In this document: positions 33,774 to 45,125 of the stretch, piece after piece
Position numbering within the stretch: the stretch's first letter is position 1
Layout of the letters: every line of letters starts with the position of its first letter
Assembly (NCBI GenBank): GCA_023974075.1
Contig: CM043797.1
Span: 36,398,666-36,462,665 of the forward strand
Source: Chaenocephalus aceratus
Lineage: Eukaryota > Chordata > Actinopteri > Perciformes > Channichthyidae
Reading direction: 5' to 3'
Length of the DNA stretch: 64,000 nt
The notes under the pieces: generated by a model
What the model saw: only the letters and a program-made list of their open reading frames with translations
Told to the model about the DNA's origin: nothing
Database searches by the model: none
Position numbers and translations under genes: made by a program

Positions 33774-34614
33774 CACTGAACAAAAATATAAACGCAACAC
33801 TTTTGTTTTTGCTCCCATTTTTCATGAGATGATCTCAAAGATCTAAAACATTTTCTATATACACAAAATAACCATTTATCTCAAATATTGTTCACAAGTC
33901 TGAAAATATCTGTGATAGTGAGCACTTCTCCTTTGCCGAGATAATCCTTCCCACCTCACAGGTGTGGCATTTCAAGATGCTGATTAGACAGCATGATTAT
34001 TGCACAGGTGTGCCTTAGGCTGGCCACAATAAAAGGCCACTCTGAAATGTGCAGTTTTGCTTAATTGGGGGTGTCTGGGGGGGTCCGAAAACCAGTCAGT
34101 ATATGGTGTGAGGGGTAGGATTAGGGTTAGGGGTAGGGTTAGGGTTAGGGTACTGTTGTGAATCGAGTGGCCTGTGTTCGTCATCCATAACATACGCCTG
34201 CCCATACCATAACCCCACCACCACCATGGGCCACTCAATTCACAACATTACCCTAACCCTAACCCTACCCCTAACCCTAATCCTACCCCTCACACCAGAT
34301 ACTGACTGGTTTTCGGACCCCCCCAATAAAGCAAACCTGCACGTTTCAGAGTGGCCTTTTATTGTGGCCAGCCTAAGGCACACCTGTGCAATAATAATGC
34401 TGTCTAATCAGCATCTTGATCTGCCACACCTGAGGTGGGATGGATTATCTCGGCAAAGGAGAAGTGATCACTATCACAGATTTTTTCAGATTTGTGAACA
34501 ATATTTGAGAGAAATGGTTATTTTGTGTATATAGAAAATGTTTAGATCTTTGAGTTCATCTCATGAAAAATGGGAGCAAAAACAAAAGTGTTGCATTTAT
34601 ATTTTTGTTCAGTG
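33774..34614. mobile_element. Tc1/mariner-derived palindrome, copy B (most complete)
   Basis: 841 bp flanked by TA at 33772-33773 and 34615-34616. Left arm about 33774-34170 and right arm about 34229-34614 are near-complete reverse complements. Arm order from outside: CACTGAACAAAAATATAAAC, CTTCTCCTTTGCCGAGATAA, GCTGATTAGACAGCATGATT, GGCTGGCCACAATAAAAGGC, GGGTCCGAAAACCAGTCAG, TTAGGG-like array, GTTGTGAATCGAGTGGCC. The central ~60 bp is unpaired and encodes, on the minus strand, the Tc1 phrase HGGGGVMVWAGVCYG with a TGA after it. The outer arms match the known inverted repeats of a Tc1-like family (established knowledge). Not autonomous. Confidence 0.9.
34101..34151 (+). repeat. TTAGGG-like array, left arm of copy B
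   Basis: Units TAGGATTAGGG, TTAGGGGTAGGG and TTAGGGTTAGGG. The right arm has the complementary array at about 34248-34290. This is interstitial and part of the element, not a chromosome end. Confidence 0.85.
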
Positions 34615-34653
34615 TATATATAATATAATATATATAATATTGGTATAATATTG

Positions 34654-35247
34654 TTCTCGAGTGAGGGAACAATGGAGCGTCAGATGGGCCGGAGAATCGG
34701 AGCAGCGGGAGCGGTACTGCAGTCGCTTTACCGCACCGTTGTGACGAAAAGGGAGCTGAGCCAGAAGGCAAAGCTCTCTGTCTACCGGGCCATTTTCGTT
34801 CCTACCCTCACCTATGGTCATGAAGGATGGGTCATGACCGAAAGAACGAGATCGCGGATACAAGCGGTCGAGATGGGTTTTCTCCGCAGGGTGGCTGGTG
34901 TCTCCCTTGGGGATAAGGTGAGAAGTTCAGTCATCCGGGAGGGACTCGGAGAACCGCTCCTCCTTCGCGTCGAAAGGAGCCAGTTGAGGTGGTTCGGGCA
35001 CCTAGTTAGGATGCCACCTGGGCGCCTCCCTAGGGAGGTGTTCCAGGCACGTCCAGCTGGGAAGAGACCAAGGGGTAGACCTAGGACCAGGTGGAGGGAT
35101 TATATCTCTTCGCTGGCCTGGGAGCGCCTTGGGATCCCCCAGTCAGAGCTGGTTGATGTGGCCAGGGAAAGGGAAGTTTGGGGCTCTCTGCTGGAAATGC
35201 TACCCCGAGACCCCACCACGGATAAGCGGGAGAAGATGGATGGATGG
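34654..35247 (+). mobile_element. 5'-truncated RTE/Rex3-type LINE, ORF2 C-terminus
   Basis: An open frame (in frame from 34651 to 35286) encodes the end of a LINE ORF2: KAKLSVYRAIFVPTLTYGHE, GWVMTERTRSRIQA, GFLRRVAGVSLGDKVRSSVI, RVERSQLRWFGHLVRMPPGR, RPRGRPRTRWRDY and WERLGIPQSELVDVAR. It follows the reverse transcriptase domain in the intact element and is uninterrupted. The 3' end is GATAAGCGGGAGAAGATGGA with (GATG)n, the tail type described for Rex3. AATATTG at 34647-34653 and 35248-35254 is a likely target duplication. The last ~13 codons run into flanking DNA. Another LINE clade with a GATG tail is possible. Confidence 0.75.
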
Positions 35248-35254
35248 AATATTG

Positions 35255-35723
35255 GTGATGTTGCACTGTTTACCTGGACAAAGTAAAAAGTAATCCCCCA
35301 TAAAATGCACTGGACGTTGAATCAAAAGTTCCTAGTGGCAAAACATTCGGCCCAAATATACATTTTCCCATTGAATTACATCGGGAAACAGACATTTGTA
35401 AATCAGCAGAATATTTTTTAACTAAATCATCTTTTTCACTTGTATAGCCCTTGTTTAAATCATGAGGGTCTAAAATGTGTAAAATGTGCCCCAAGCCGAT
35501 TCTAGAATTATTTTCTCTCTCCTTTCGTTTGACTGAGCAAATATAGGCCGGGATGCTGTGGATTGGAGGCGGGGCCTAAGCAAAACTCAAGTGTGCACGC
35601 TCTATGGGCCCACTATACTGGAACTTTTGTTGCTTTGGTATACAGGGTATATAAGACTCCAGTTTAGTACATGCTGAATGTATGGTCGGAGCAGCTCATT
35701 TGCTTTAGAGAATATTACACCCG
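35255..35723. other. No gene seen
   Basis: No recognisable feature. Confidence 0.4.
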
Positions 35724-37090
35724 GAAGCAGGGGCGGATCTAGAAAAATATTCATGGGGTGGCAGGAGAATTTCAGGGGTGGCATCCCCTGGCAGAAGTAT
35801 ATGCTGATTTAATCGCAGTAATATGAATCAATGTTAACTTGGAAAGCCACAATATTGATATTTTAATTCAATAACATTAGGTGACATTATTGTGGCACAT
35901 CAGTAAAGCCTTACATATAAATATATAAGGTGGCAGACATCATTTAATGCATTTGAACTGAATCAGTTTGTTTCACTCTTAGACCAGCAGGGGTACAACA
36001 TCTATGAATATGCTGCAATAAGTACATTAATTAACTGTCTCATCGATGTTTGTCTGTATGACTATGATACTATTAACAATCATAGTATTCCTATCAGCTG
36101 TCAATCACTGTTATGATTCACATATTCAGTGTTATTATTAAATAAACTATATTTTTTGGAGGAGATAATGATGAATGTTCCTCAAGATGCTTGCTCACCC
36201 TCCTTCAAAATTGAAAGACAAGTAATTCTATCATAAATCAAAATAATCAAAAGAACAGTTCAGCGCCCCACGACTTCATTGCAAACAGTTACAACCTGGA
36301 CTTTACATCAGAAAGAACAAACATTAAAGAAGTGACTAACTGCATCAATTAGGGTTAGAAAACGTGTATTCAGCTAAAACATAAACATTACATCGCTGCA
36401 GTTATGATCCAGTGGAAAGCCCTTACCTACTGGCCTATAGTTAAATCAAAGTGGTTACTTGTTTTTGGCTTGGCAGTGTAGTTTTACACATCGTCTTATT
36501 TGACTTTCTCAGGACTTGAAACTGTTTTTTGGGGGCAGACCCCACAAAGAAGAAAAATATATTTACACACGTAAGGTCATCATCTTAACAGTTTATTATT
36601 CTCATGGACTCATCGGTGAGCAGAGCATCAAGTTGCCTCTAACAGCTGAATGTGGCGATTACCATCTTGATCAGCAAAACGCCTCACAAACTTATTAAGA
36701 TTTAAAGCTATGGTGCGTTTTGATTCAATGCTGAGTACAGCCAAACTTGACAGGCTCTTCTCAGACCGGCGCGCCAGAGTATTTGGGTTGGGTAATCTAT
36801 GGTAGGGCTAACCCATACAGTGGTGGGGCTCAAGTCAGTATTTTGCAATGTAATTACATACACGCTCCCCTTGACAGTGAAACGCCACGCGTGAGGTTTA
36901 GATTATTTCCCCGTCTCAATCCAAATTGAACTGTATGAAATAAAAAGGCACATTTGTCATGTAGTAAATAAAAAGGGCGACCTGGAGCCAATCCTGCAAT
37001 TTACCCACAGGTGAAAGAGTTGACATGCTGAAAACCCAACCCCTGCAGGGGGGTCTGGGGGGATGCTCCCCCAGGAGATTTTTTGAAATA
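35724..37090. mobile_element. Possible DNA transposon fragment (CAGGGGCGGATCTAG type)
   Basis: The left end reads CAGGGGCGGATCTAGAAAAA-like sequence with TGGGGTGGCAGG after it, a terminus form common in fish DNA transposons. At 37010-37090 the phrase GGGGGGTCTGGGGGGATGCT, CCCCCAGGAGATTTTTTGAA often accompanies it. The complementary right terminus was not found in this window. No transposase frame is visible, so the extent is a guess. Confidence 0.35.
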
Positions 37091-37439
37091 CTAACATAAA
37101 ATACACATTCTGGTACTCTCTTGAGAAGAAAAATAAATACATCTATTACTACACCACATAAAAAAATGAATGCCATTTTAGTTTTGTATTACTTTGTTCT
37201 GAAAGCTGAACCTGCTGCTCCTCACAGAGAGAGGAGGGAAGAGGCTGTGTGAATTACTTTACATTGTGGATAAGGGTGGATTGCCCCCATTGTTCTGTGT
37301 GTCAAAATGAAAGACAGCCCACACACCTATCAATCATCAAACCGTGGGTTCTTATGGGTTAATTTCTATCAACACGTAATGTTGTATCGATGTATACAGA
37401 GATGTACTACAGAACAAGTATTCTCCGTCGAGACTTCCT

Positions 37440-37745
37440 GCAACAACACACTCTCACTCCATAATCGTCCAGGAGCGACGTTTGGTCAGGGTCCCGTGGC
37501 GTGCAGTTGTGACGCTCCTGGCTCCTTCAGCGTCATAAAGGGACGCAAATAGCTTTCAACTGATTGCAATGTATTCCCATCTGCTGCGGGATTTGACGCT
37601 CATGGAAGCACGGCATTCGTTTGTGTCGGCTGCCCTTAAAGGCAATGTGAGAGTTCATTCCCATTAGATAACGGAGAATTGTACACCCGGAAGTAAGTAT
37701 TCCCCTTACTGTCGATTGATTTTACAGTGATATCTGCACTACTCA
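37440..37745 (+). repeat. Dispersed repeat pair, copy 2
   Basis: Direct copy of 18711-19036 (see there), about 18.7 kb away, roughly 80 percent identical by eye. Confidence 0.75.
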
Positions 37746-38274
37746 TCGACTAAAAAACACCAGATAATCCTTGTTAATTACACACCATTGATTGGTTTAA
37801 ATTGTGTGCAATGCTTTTGTATTTTTCCCCTTCGATTCGGAGAAACAAATATTTTTTCGGAGTAAAGGATGGCAGAAGACACTACACTACCCAGAATCCC
37901 CAGATATCGTTAAGGACTACACCATGTGCTCTGTTTGACAAACCCCGTTTTTTTTTTTCACGGTTTATTGCTCCAGCGTGAATAATAGCATAAATGTAAA
38001 TGTTAACACAATGACTCAGGGGACCATGATAACAATATGATATGGTACAATATATCCATCTTATGTTGCCGTGGTACTACCGATTAGTGAACAACGCCAA
38101 AATATGAATCAAAATCTAACAATGCCATTGACCCCTTTGCATCAAGAATAAACCCATCTTAAGTTAGAACAAGGAATTTATTTCAGTCACATAATAACAG
38201 GAGAAATGAATCAATGCATTTTAAATGTATCTGACTTTAGATATCAAAAAACAAAATGGAGGACTCTTGGTAAG
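37746..38274. other. No gene seen
   Basis: Contains the phrase ACTACACTACCCAGAATCCC (37884-37903), frequent in fish repeats; otherwise unremarkable. Confidence 0.35.
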
Positions 38275-38411
38275 GGGGTGAAACGTTAGGACGATTCTAA
38301 GGGCCCGTGACTGACAGGGGCCCAAACTATTTTAGAACATTAAGAAAAAAATGTTTAAGTAACCAATGTGATATATTTTCATGGGGCCCAAAATCCCTGG
38401 TGGCACCCCTG
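38275..38411 (-). mobile_element. DNA transposon end fragment
   Basis: On the minus strand it starts CAGGGGTGCCACCAGGGATT then TTGGGCCCCATGAAAA, and continues to TTTGGGCCCCTGTCAGTCAC GGGCCC. This is a recognisable CAGGG-type terminus, but the other end is missing. Confidence 0.45.
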
Positions 38412-38586
38412 AGTCTTGGTACGCAATCTTTTGAACGTGAGCGTCTCAAATGTCATCTTACTTCAGGCTATCAAGCGTTATAGAGTGAAGCACAATGTGC
38501 TAGCAGTCTAATATGTATTGTTGGATAAAACCCTATTTTCTGGAACATGCCTGTCACTGCAGCTTATAGGAAAATTGCTTGGTCTG

Positions 38587-38588
<2 letters not shown>

Positions 38589-38622
<34 letters not shown>

Positions 38623-38628
38623 GCACAC
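38589..38628 (+). repeat. (CA)n microsatellite
   Basis: CA run with GC interruptions at its right end. Confidence 0.95.
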
Positions 38629-38741
38629 ATGCACTAGCCCTGTAAGCTTTGAGTGAGTGCTGTCCAGGGTTCTGAGAGTTAAGCTCTCTTGGCGTTTGCT
38701 GTATCAAAGAGGCTGCCACTGGCTATGGTGCTGTAGTGGCA

Positions 38742-38743
<2 letters not shown>

Positions 38744-38787
<44 letters not shown>
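38744..38787 (+). repeat. (GT)n microsatellite
   Basis: About 20 GT units, 115 bp from the CA run at 38589. Confidence 0.95.
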
Positions 38788-38789
<2 letters not shown>

Positions 38790-40645
38790 TGCAGCTTTTT
38801 TTTTTTTAATGTGTGTTTTGCACGTAAAAGAGTTGTTACAGCATGAAGTGAAGAAGCATTAGTAAAAGGCTATTCAGAAAGTAGCTAAATAACGTCAGCT
38901 AGCACGTTTGATTGATAGATGGCTAATGTTCACTTGCCACTTTGTTAGATAGTTAGCTTGTGTTTTAGTTTAGTTTTTAGATATATATTTGTATCTCCAC
39001 TAGTTTGCTTGTTAGATAGATAGCTTACGCTCGCTAGCTACATACAGTAGCTAACGTTCGCTAGCACACGCAGGTAATTGAACTCGGACTCTAGGTTCAG
39101 TATTTCACATACTGAAACAGGGTTATTGCATACAATTGTAAACGTTTCAGTACGACCAATCACACACAGCCTCACTCAAACACATTCAGACTAAAAAGAG
39201 AGTAATTTCTCAAGAATGAGGATTTTTAATAAAGCTACTTGACGAGAGAATGAAACAAAACATAGGCCATATATAAAATAAATATGATTATGTCCTTTTA
39301 ATTGGCTCTATTCCCTTCATGTACATACACTCACAATCCCCAACGTTAGTGTTCTCTTTGAAAGGCACACAAGCTAAAAGACAGGCATGTGGTGGAGAGT
39401 GATAAAGACCAGATGTCCTCTCACTCCATGACCCCTTGCATCAATTGCCTTTCATCTGGCCTTCCCAATCCCCTCGACCCCTCTCCATCATCCTGAATAC
39501 GCTTCACTCAGGTGTTTGACAGCAAATCAGGATAAATGGGAGACTTGGACTGTCCGTTCACTTTCCTGTGGCCTCCTATAGACATCAGCAGCTTGGAGAA
39601 ATGAAATATTGCACATCTGAATAATGCAGCAGGCTGGAGGGAGAGATGCAACTTGGAGACAGATAGAGAGATGATTGACAGAGGAAGGAGGAAGATGGAA
39701 ACAAAGCAGAAGGCAGAGTAAGTGAGTTGAAAACAGGGTTAGAGAGTAGGAGTGAAAGGAAGAACAGAGAGGTAAACAGACAAAAGAGGATGGAAATAGA
39801 GATAAGACAGATAGTGGAAAAGGAGTATGGCAGGTAGAGGAAAGGCGGCATCACAGAGTTGAAATGGTGTGTAAAGACGGAAGATAATGGAAGGAATAAG
39901 GGCAAAAGTAAGACTTATAGTGGAAGTGAAAACAAATATGGATGGTATGTAGGAGGCAACATCTCTGTTCCATTTTTTGCAACAAGACTTTAAAGGAGAG
40001 AAGGAACAGAGGACAACATTGTTATTCCCTTCTTCTGCCTGCCATGTTCTCTTCTCATCGTAGCGTATTGTCATTCTTGATGTGTCTTGCTTTTTTGTGG
40101 TTTTTCAACAGTTTGTGGCTTTCATATCACACCTATTTCAATACCCGGCGTTTCTTTTGCATAGCTGACTCCACACCTCTCCTCTCTGTCTCAGTGCTTC
40201 TTCTCTGTCAGTGCGTTCCTGCTTCTCACACGCACTGTTTTGTCTGGCAGCTGCACCGTAGTGGCTAAAATGATGGACCTCTATTGATTTATTGTGTCTG
40301 CACTGACACTGACTGTCTAAGCACTGGTTTGATGAACTCTGTCTGCGACAAAGAGGGAAAGAAAAGACAAACAGCGTGACTGTGTCTAAGATGTGCTATA
40401 CATGTGAACGAATGTGTATGTTTCTTGTTTGTTTGGATTAATCTGTCACATTTCATCTGGTGTGTCATTAAAACAAACCAAACACAGTGCTGGGTGGAAG
40501 ACATAAAAGCATTTCAAGTTGTCCCCTGGAGAACACGTGTTGAATAAAGACCTTTACATAAAACAATAACAAAGGAGTATATGGTACAGAGAAGTAGCAC
40601 AGTGCTGGCCTTGGTGTTACAGGCACTTACAAAATGTGTTTAAGT
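38788..40645. other. No gene seen
   Basis: 38890-39065 is rich in GCTAGC/TTAGCT words. 39590-39930 is purine-rich, giving spurious minus-strand frames. No gene recognised. Confidence 0.4.
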
Positions 40646-40703
40646 TTAAAGGGGCCATATTGTGCTTTTTGGGGGTTTCCCTTTCCTGTAGTGTGGTATA
40701 TAA
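40646..40703 (+). repeat. Foldback family arm fragment
   Basis: AAAGGGGCCATATTGTGCTT, TTTGGGGGTTTCCC, TTTCCTGTAGTGTGGTATAT is the outer arm of the family seen complete at 51818-52095. It is cut off where the SINE begins. Confidence 0.65.
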
Positions 40704-40854
40704 CATACATTCAATACTGTGGACAATGCCCACAGGAGCAATTTGGGGTGAAGTGTCTGCAGGGATACAATGACATGCTGACTGCAGTGGGACTCGAACT
40801 TGCTATCCCCTGATTCAAAGTCTAACACACTATCCACTGAGCCACTGCCTCCCA
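40704..40854 (-). mobile_element. tRNA-derived SINE
   Basis: Read on the minus strand from 40854: GGGAGGCAGTGGCTCAGTGG begins a tRNA-like head. The A box TGGCTCAGTGG (40834-40844) fits the consensus, and the B box GTTCGAGTCCC is at 40789-40799. The body continues GCAGACACTTCACCCCAAAT, TGCTCC. The layout is that of a Pol III-transcribed SINE. It ends against a foldback fragment at 40703, and an L2 3' end starts 20 bp from its head. Not a functional tRNA: the tRNA part has no visible matching acceptor stem and is fused to the SINE body. Confidence 0.8.
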
Positions 40855-40874
40855 CTCTGTTACCTGAACAACAG

Positions 40875-43160
40875 ATCAATCAATCAATTTGTATTTATAT
40901 AGCCCAATATCACAAATGTTACATTTGTCTCGTGGACTTCACAGTTTGTACAGAATATCAGTATGACAATACGACACCCTCTGTCCTCAGACCCTCTGTC
41001 CTTAGACCCTCTGTCCTTAGACCCTCACATCGTACAAGGAAAAACTTCCAGAGAAACCCCACAGTTTAAAGGGAACATGGGAGAAACCTCAGGGAGAGCG
41101 ACAGAGGAGGGATCCCTCTCCCAGGACGGACAGACGTGCAATAGATGCCGTGTGTACATTGAAAAGATAATACATTTACAACATAGGTAGTCCAAATGTT
41201 TGGAAATGCATGTGTCTGTAATAAGAATATGAATCCACGAGGATGTCAGCAATCTTGTGGGAGCCGTCAGGGAAGTAGTATGATGAGAGTCAGAAAGGAA
41301 CGCAGAGACTGGTTCAGCCACGACTCGTAGTCCAGGACTCAGATCAGAACTCAGGATGGAGGATCCAGGACACAGGACCACAGCAACAGGATTAGCCTCG
41401 ACTCAGGATCCCGGCGTATATATGGACACAAAAAAGAGATTTGGGGGAAGCTGGGTTAATCGGAATATGAGAGTACGCAGGTACAAACAGCCAGAAAGAC
41501 GGAGTAAGGCCCCCCCAACAGTCCAAGCCTATAGCAGCTTAACTAACGTGTCTACATACATGCACTCCCTTAGGATAGGTTGAGGGAAAGGGGTAGCAAG
41601 TAAAACGTAAGAAACAGAGGTGGAGAGGCACACGCAGGGAGAAAAGTCCCCACTGGAAGCTGAATTGGTTAGAGGTAAGGAGTAGGTCTGTGGCTACGTT
41701 CCACACTCCCGGTACCGGGCTAGGCCACTGCAACCTGTTACCCTCTATTAGAACCTCGAGAGGTCTGAGAGGGGAAAGGTTTGGATAAAGTTTTAAATAT
41801 AAGATCTAAGTTTTTTTAGGATTTAAGTGAAAGAGTGAAAGAGTAAGAACTAAAATGTATAGGTGAAGAGGCACAACATACGTCAATGCACTCTTATTAG
41901 ATTATTTTATTTTATCACTATAAGCTTTATCAAAAAGGAAGGTCTGAAGCGCACTCTTAAAAACAGATAGGCTGTCTGCCGCCCGAACACAAACTGGAAG
42001 CTGATTCCACAAATGTGGAGCTTGATAAGAAAAGGCTCTGGCTCCCATTGTAATTTTAGAGACTCTAGGAACAACCAACAACCCTGCATTCTTGGAACGC
42101 AATGCCCTAATAGGACAGTAGGGTATAATGAGTTATTTAAGGTAAGATGGCACCTGCCCATTAAGGGCTTTGTAGGCGAGAAGAATAATTTTAAATTCTA
42201 TCCTGTGTTCTATAGGGAGCCAGTGTAAGGCAGCCAGAACAGGAGTAATGTGGTCCCTTTTCCTAACTCTGGTTAGTACACGAGCTGCAGCATTTTGAAT
42301 CAGCTGAAGCGACTTGACTGACTTCTTGGTACACCCTGATAACAAGGAGTTACAATAATCCAGCCTTGAAGTAACAAATGCATGGACTAGTTTCTCTGCA
42401 TCGTTTTGAGGCAAGATATGCCTGATTTTTGCAATGTTACGTAGATGGAAGTAGGCGGTCCTTGAAATTGATTTTATGTGGGCGTTAAAGGATCAATCCT
42501 GATCAAATATAACACCAAGATTCCTTACAGTCTCACTGGAGGCCAAATTAATGCCATCCATAGTTAGTATATCTTTAGATAATTTGTTTCATAGATTCTT
42601 CGGGCCAAGTACAATAACTTCAGTTTTGGTCGTGTTTAACATAAAAAAATGTAAGGTCATCCACGTTTTTAAGTCCTTAAGGCAGTCTTGAATTTTAGAT
42701 TAGATTAGATGATTAGATGATTAATTTCATCAGGCTTGATTGATAAATATAGTTGAGTATCATCCGCATAACAATGAAAGTTTACAGAATGATTCCTTAT
42801 AATATTGCCTAACGGAAGCATATATAATGTGAACAAAATAGGTCCGAGCACTGAGCCCTGTGGCACTCCATGGCTAACTTTGGTTTGCGTGGAAGATTCA
42901 TCGTTGACAGGTACAAACTGAGAGCGTTCAGATAGATAGGACCTAAACCAGCCTAAAGCAGTTCCCTGTATGCCAACTAAGTGCTCTAATCTTTGCAATA
43001 GGATATCATGGTCGATAGTATCAAATGCAGCACTGAGATCGAGCAAAACAAGAATAGAGACAAGTCCTTGGTCTGAGGCTATTAGAATGTCATGTGTGAC
43101 TTTAACCAGAGCTGTCTCTGTGTTATGATGTGTTCTAAAGCCAGACTGAAAATGTAATGT
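40875..43160 (-). mobile_element. 5'-truncated L2-clade LINE, degraded
   Basis: Minus-strand relative of the L2 at 26064. The 3' (ATTG)n tail is at 40875-40889. A ~1-kb UTR holds three 15-bp units (40981-41025). The coding remnant extends from about 41925 to 43155. The reverse transcriptase region starts with [16 protein letters not shown] (43090-43150), and the frame 42705-43046 has [22 protein letters not shown] and YADDTQLY. Damage: a (TAGAT)n expansion at 42695-42723 breaks the frame, TGA at 42493-42495 replaces a Leu codon, a 9-bp in-frame insertion lies at 42413-42421, and TAA is at 42133-42135. It retains about 60 bp more of the 5' side of the domain than the copy at 26064. Inactive. 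Confidence 0.9.
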
Positions 43161-44061
43161 TGCATTGCAGATGATACATTATTGTCATGAATACATTTTT
43201 CTCCAAATGACCACGACTTAAAAGGAAATAAAAGTGTTGCGTCTGGACCAAATATTTCATTCTGATTCTGTTGTGTTACTGTCAGCTTTCTTTTTTATGT
43301 TTTTTTTAATATTCTATTTTCTTCAGGAGAACAATTTCTAGAAGTCTGACAGTCTTCTTACTGTTTTTCAGTGTCCTGTTTATATATTGCCTTTCTCAAA
43401 ATTAAGATAAAAATCTTTGATGTGTTGATTTTTATGCTAAAATATGAGAAAAGAGAGACGGAGAAAGACCAGGGTGGATGTAGATTGAGGGGACATCACG
43501 CTTAATAATGCAAAAACAGACACGGTGGGCTACTCACTGTCATTATTTATATATTTATGTATCTTCTTGTGGAACTGTGCATCAATTTCTCTTCTCAGGC
43601 AATTACTTTTAATTGGATAACCTTTTTGTTTGCTGGAGAGCACTATTTTTAACTTAGAAAGCGCAAGGTGTTGAAGCGCCATGCTTTCCCTCAGGAATAT
43701 CTTCGCTGCACAGACTGAAGAAGGGAGTCTCTGTTAATATGGAAAGGAGATGCAAAAAGTGGGAGGGAGACAGGGAGAGGCACCCACATCAAACAGATGG
43801 AAATTCCTTGTTTAGGGTGATTTCATTTGAAAAAAAAAATGGGAGTAGAATAAAGTTTTTAAAGAACAAGATAGCGAAAACAACATTCTTAATACATATG
43901 GAACAACTTGTGAAAGTCAGAATTCAGATAGCAGGAAGGTTTTATGAGTAATGATAAACAGTGATATTATTTGGTATTTCTTACCTTGAAGGTCTGACGG
44001 TGAAGAGAGACGCCATTATTTAAAAAAAAATTGTAATGGATGTTTTGGTACAAATAGGACA
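43161..44061. other. No gene seen
   Basis: No recognisable feature. Confidence 0.4.
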
Positions 44062-44065
44062 TTAA

Positions 44066-44447
44066 AGATGGGGAATGTATTTTATTTCAGAAACACTTTT
44101 TGTTATATTCCATGGAATGCTCTTAACATCCCGATAGAAATGAATATAAATGCTTTGACAATAAATACATCAACAACAATTTCATCTGTGGAAAACGTAG
44201 TACTGTAAAAAGCACGACCAATCATCTGAGCCGGCCCGGCTAAAGTAACTGGATGGCCTACCTGCCCGTCAGCCTTCCATCTGTGCACAAACTTATCTCG
44301 TGCCCTCATTGTTCATGTGCGCGTTCGTGTGTGTTGGAGGAGGGGCTCTGTAAGGAAGTCTGAAGGAAGAGGCAGATTTATTCCGGTTGTGTATTTTCAA
44401 ATTCTAGCGCACTCGAGCTGGTTTCTCCAAAATGACATACCTCACCT
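44066..44447 (-). mobile_element. TTAA-flanked inverted-repeat element, copy 1
   Basis: Flanked by TTAA at 44062-44065 and 44448-44451. The right end, reversed, is AGGTGAGGTATGTCATTTTG; the left end is AGATGGGGAATGTATT. The interior matches 47693-48064 in the opposite orientation over its whole length (for example GTGCGCTAGAATTTGAAAAT, ACACAACCGGAA, AGATGATTGGTCGTGCTTTT and GGAATATAACAA). TTAA duplication points to piggyBac or Kolobok; the AGG start fits Kolobok better, but this is inference. No transposase. Confidence 0.82.
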
Positions 44448-44536
44448 TTAAATGTTTGTAAAATAATGCACTTTGGGGTAATATGTGTGCCAGCTTATAG
44501 TTTGAAGATTATTTAAATTATTGCTTTTTAATACTG

Positions 44537-44537
44537 A

Positions 44538-44609
<72 letters not shown>

Positions 44610-44686
44610 CACTACCACTGCTACTACTACTACTACCACTACTACTACTACCACTACTACTACCACTACTACTAATACTACTACCA

Positions 44687-44747
<61 letters not shown>

Positions 44748-44748
44748 A

Positions 44749-44790
<42 letters not shown>

Positions 44791-44863
44791 GCTACTACTA
44801 CTACCACCACTACCACTACCACTACTACTACTACTACTACCACCACTACTGCTACTACTACCA

Positions 44864-44898
<35 letters not shown>
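44537..44898 (+). repeat. (CTA)n trinucleotide microsatellite, about 360 bp
   Basis: About 120 consecutive CTA/CTG/CCA/CCT-type triplets, mostly CTA, with scattered CCA and GCT variants and the triplet phase nearly constant. It yields long poly-Thr and poly-Val frames on the two strands, which are not genes. Confidence 0.97.
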
Positions 44899-44899
<1 letters not shown>

Positions 44900-44924
44900 T
44901 ACTAATATTTAGGTACATCTACAG

Positions 44925-45125
44925 AGGCCCTATGAAGCTTTTTGGGGATTTTACACTTGAGGTTATATTGGCTAGCGCTCCAACACATTGTACGTGACAG
45001 GGTAGGACATCTCTAAGCAGTTGACCAATAACAACAAAATCATTTTGAACATTATAGCATGTAAACATGTATTAGTATAGGCACACAAATATGAACCTGA
45101 AAACAAGCATAATAGGCCCTCTTTA
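44925..45125. mobile_element. Foldback family copy
   Basis: Left end AGGCCCTATGAAGCTTTTTG GGGATTTTACAC, interior CTCCAACACATTGTACGTGA and GTTGACCAATAACAACA, then GGCACACAAATATGAACCTG and right end AATAGGCCCTCTTTAATAA. Matches the family at 51818-52095 and the internal part at 22115-22180. Confidence 0.65.

Noticed and set aside
33984..34534. Frames in copy B encoding TLTLTLPLTL-type repeats
   Set aside because: Translation of TTAGGG-like arrays; the true coding relic is the short core in another frame.
34651..35286. Host gene encoding a 211-residue protein
   Set aside because: The protein is the C-terminal part of a LINE ORF2 and ends at a (GATG)n retroposon tail.
40784..40854. Functional tRNA gene on the minus strand
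   Set aside because: A and B boxes are present, but the sequence continues into a SINE body and lacks a visible tRNA acceptor stem.
41025..41583. Frames of 118 and 75 codons
   Set aside because: They lie in the 3' UTR of the minus-strand L2 and are not conserved with the other L2 copies.
44448..44997. Long poly-Val and poly-Thr frames on the two strands
   Set aside because: They are translations of the (CTA)n microsatellite.
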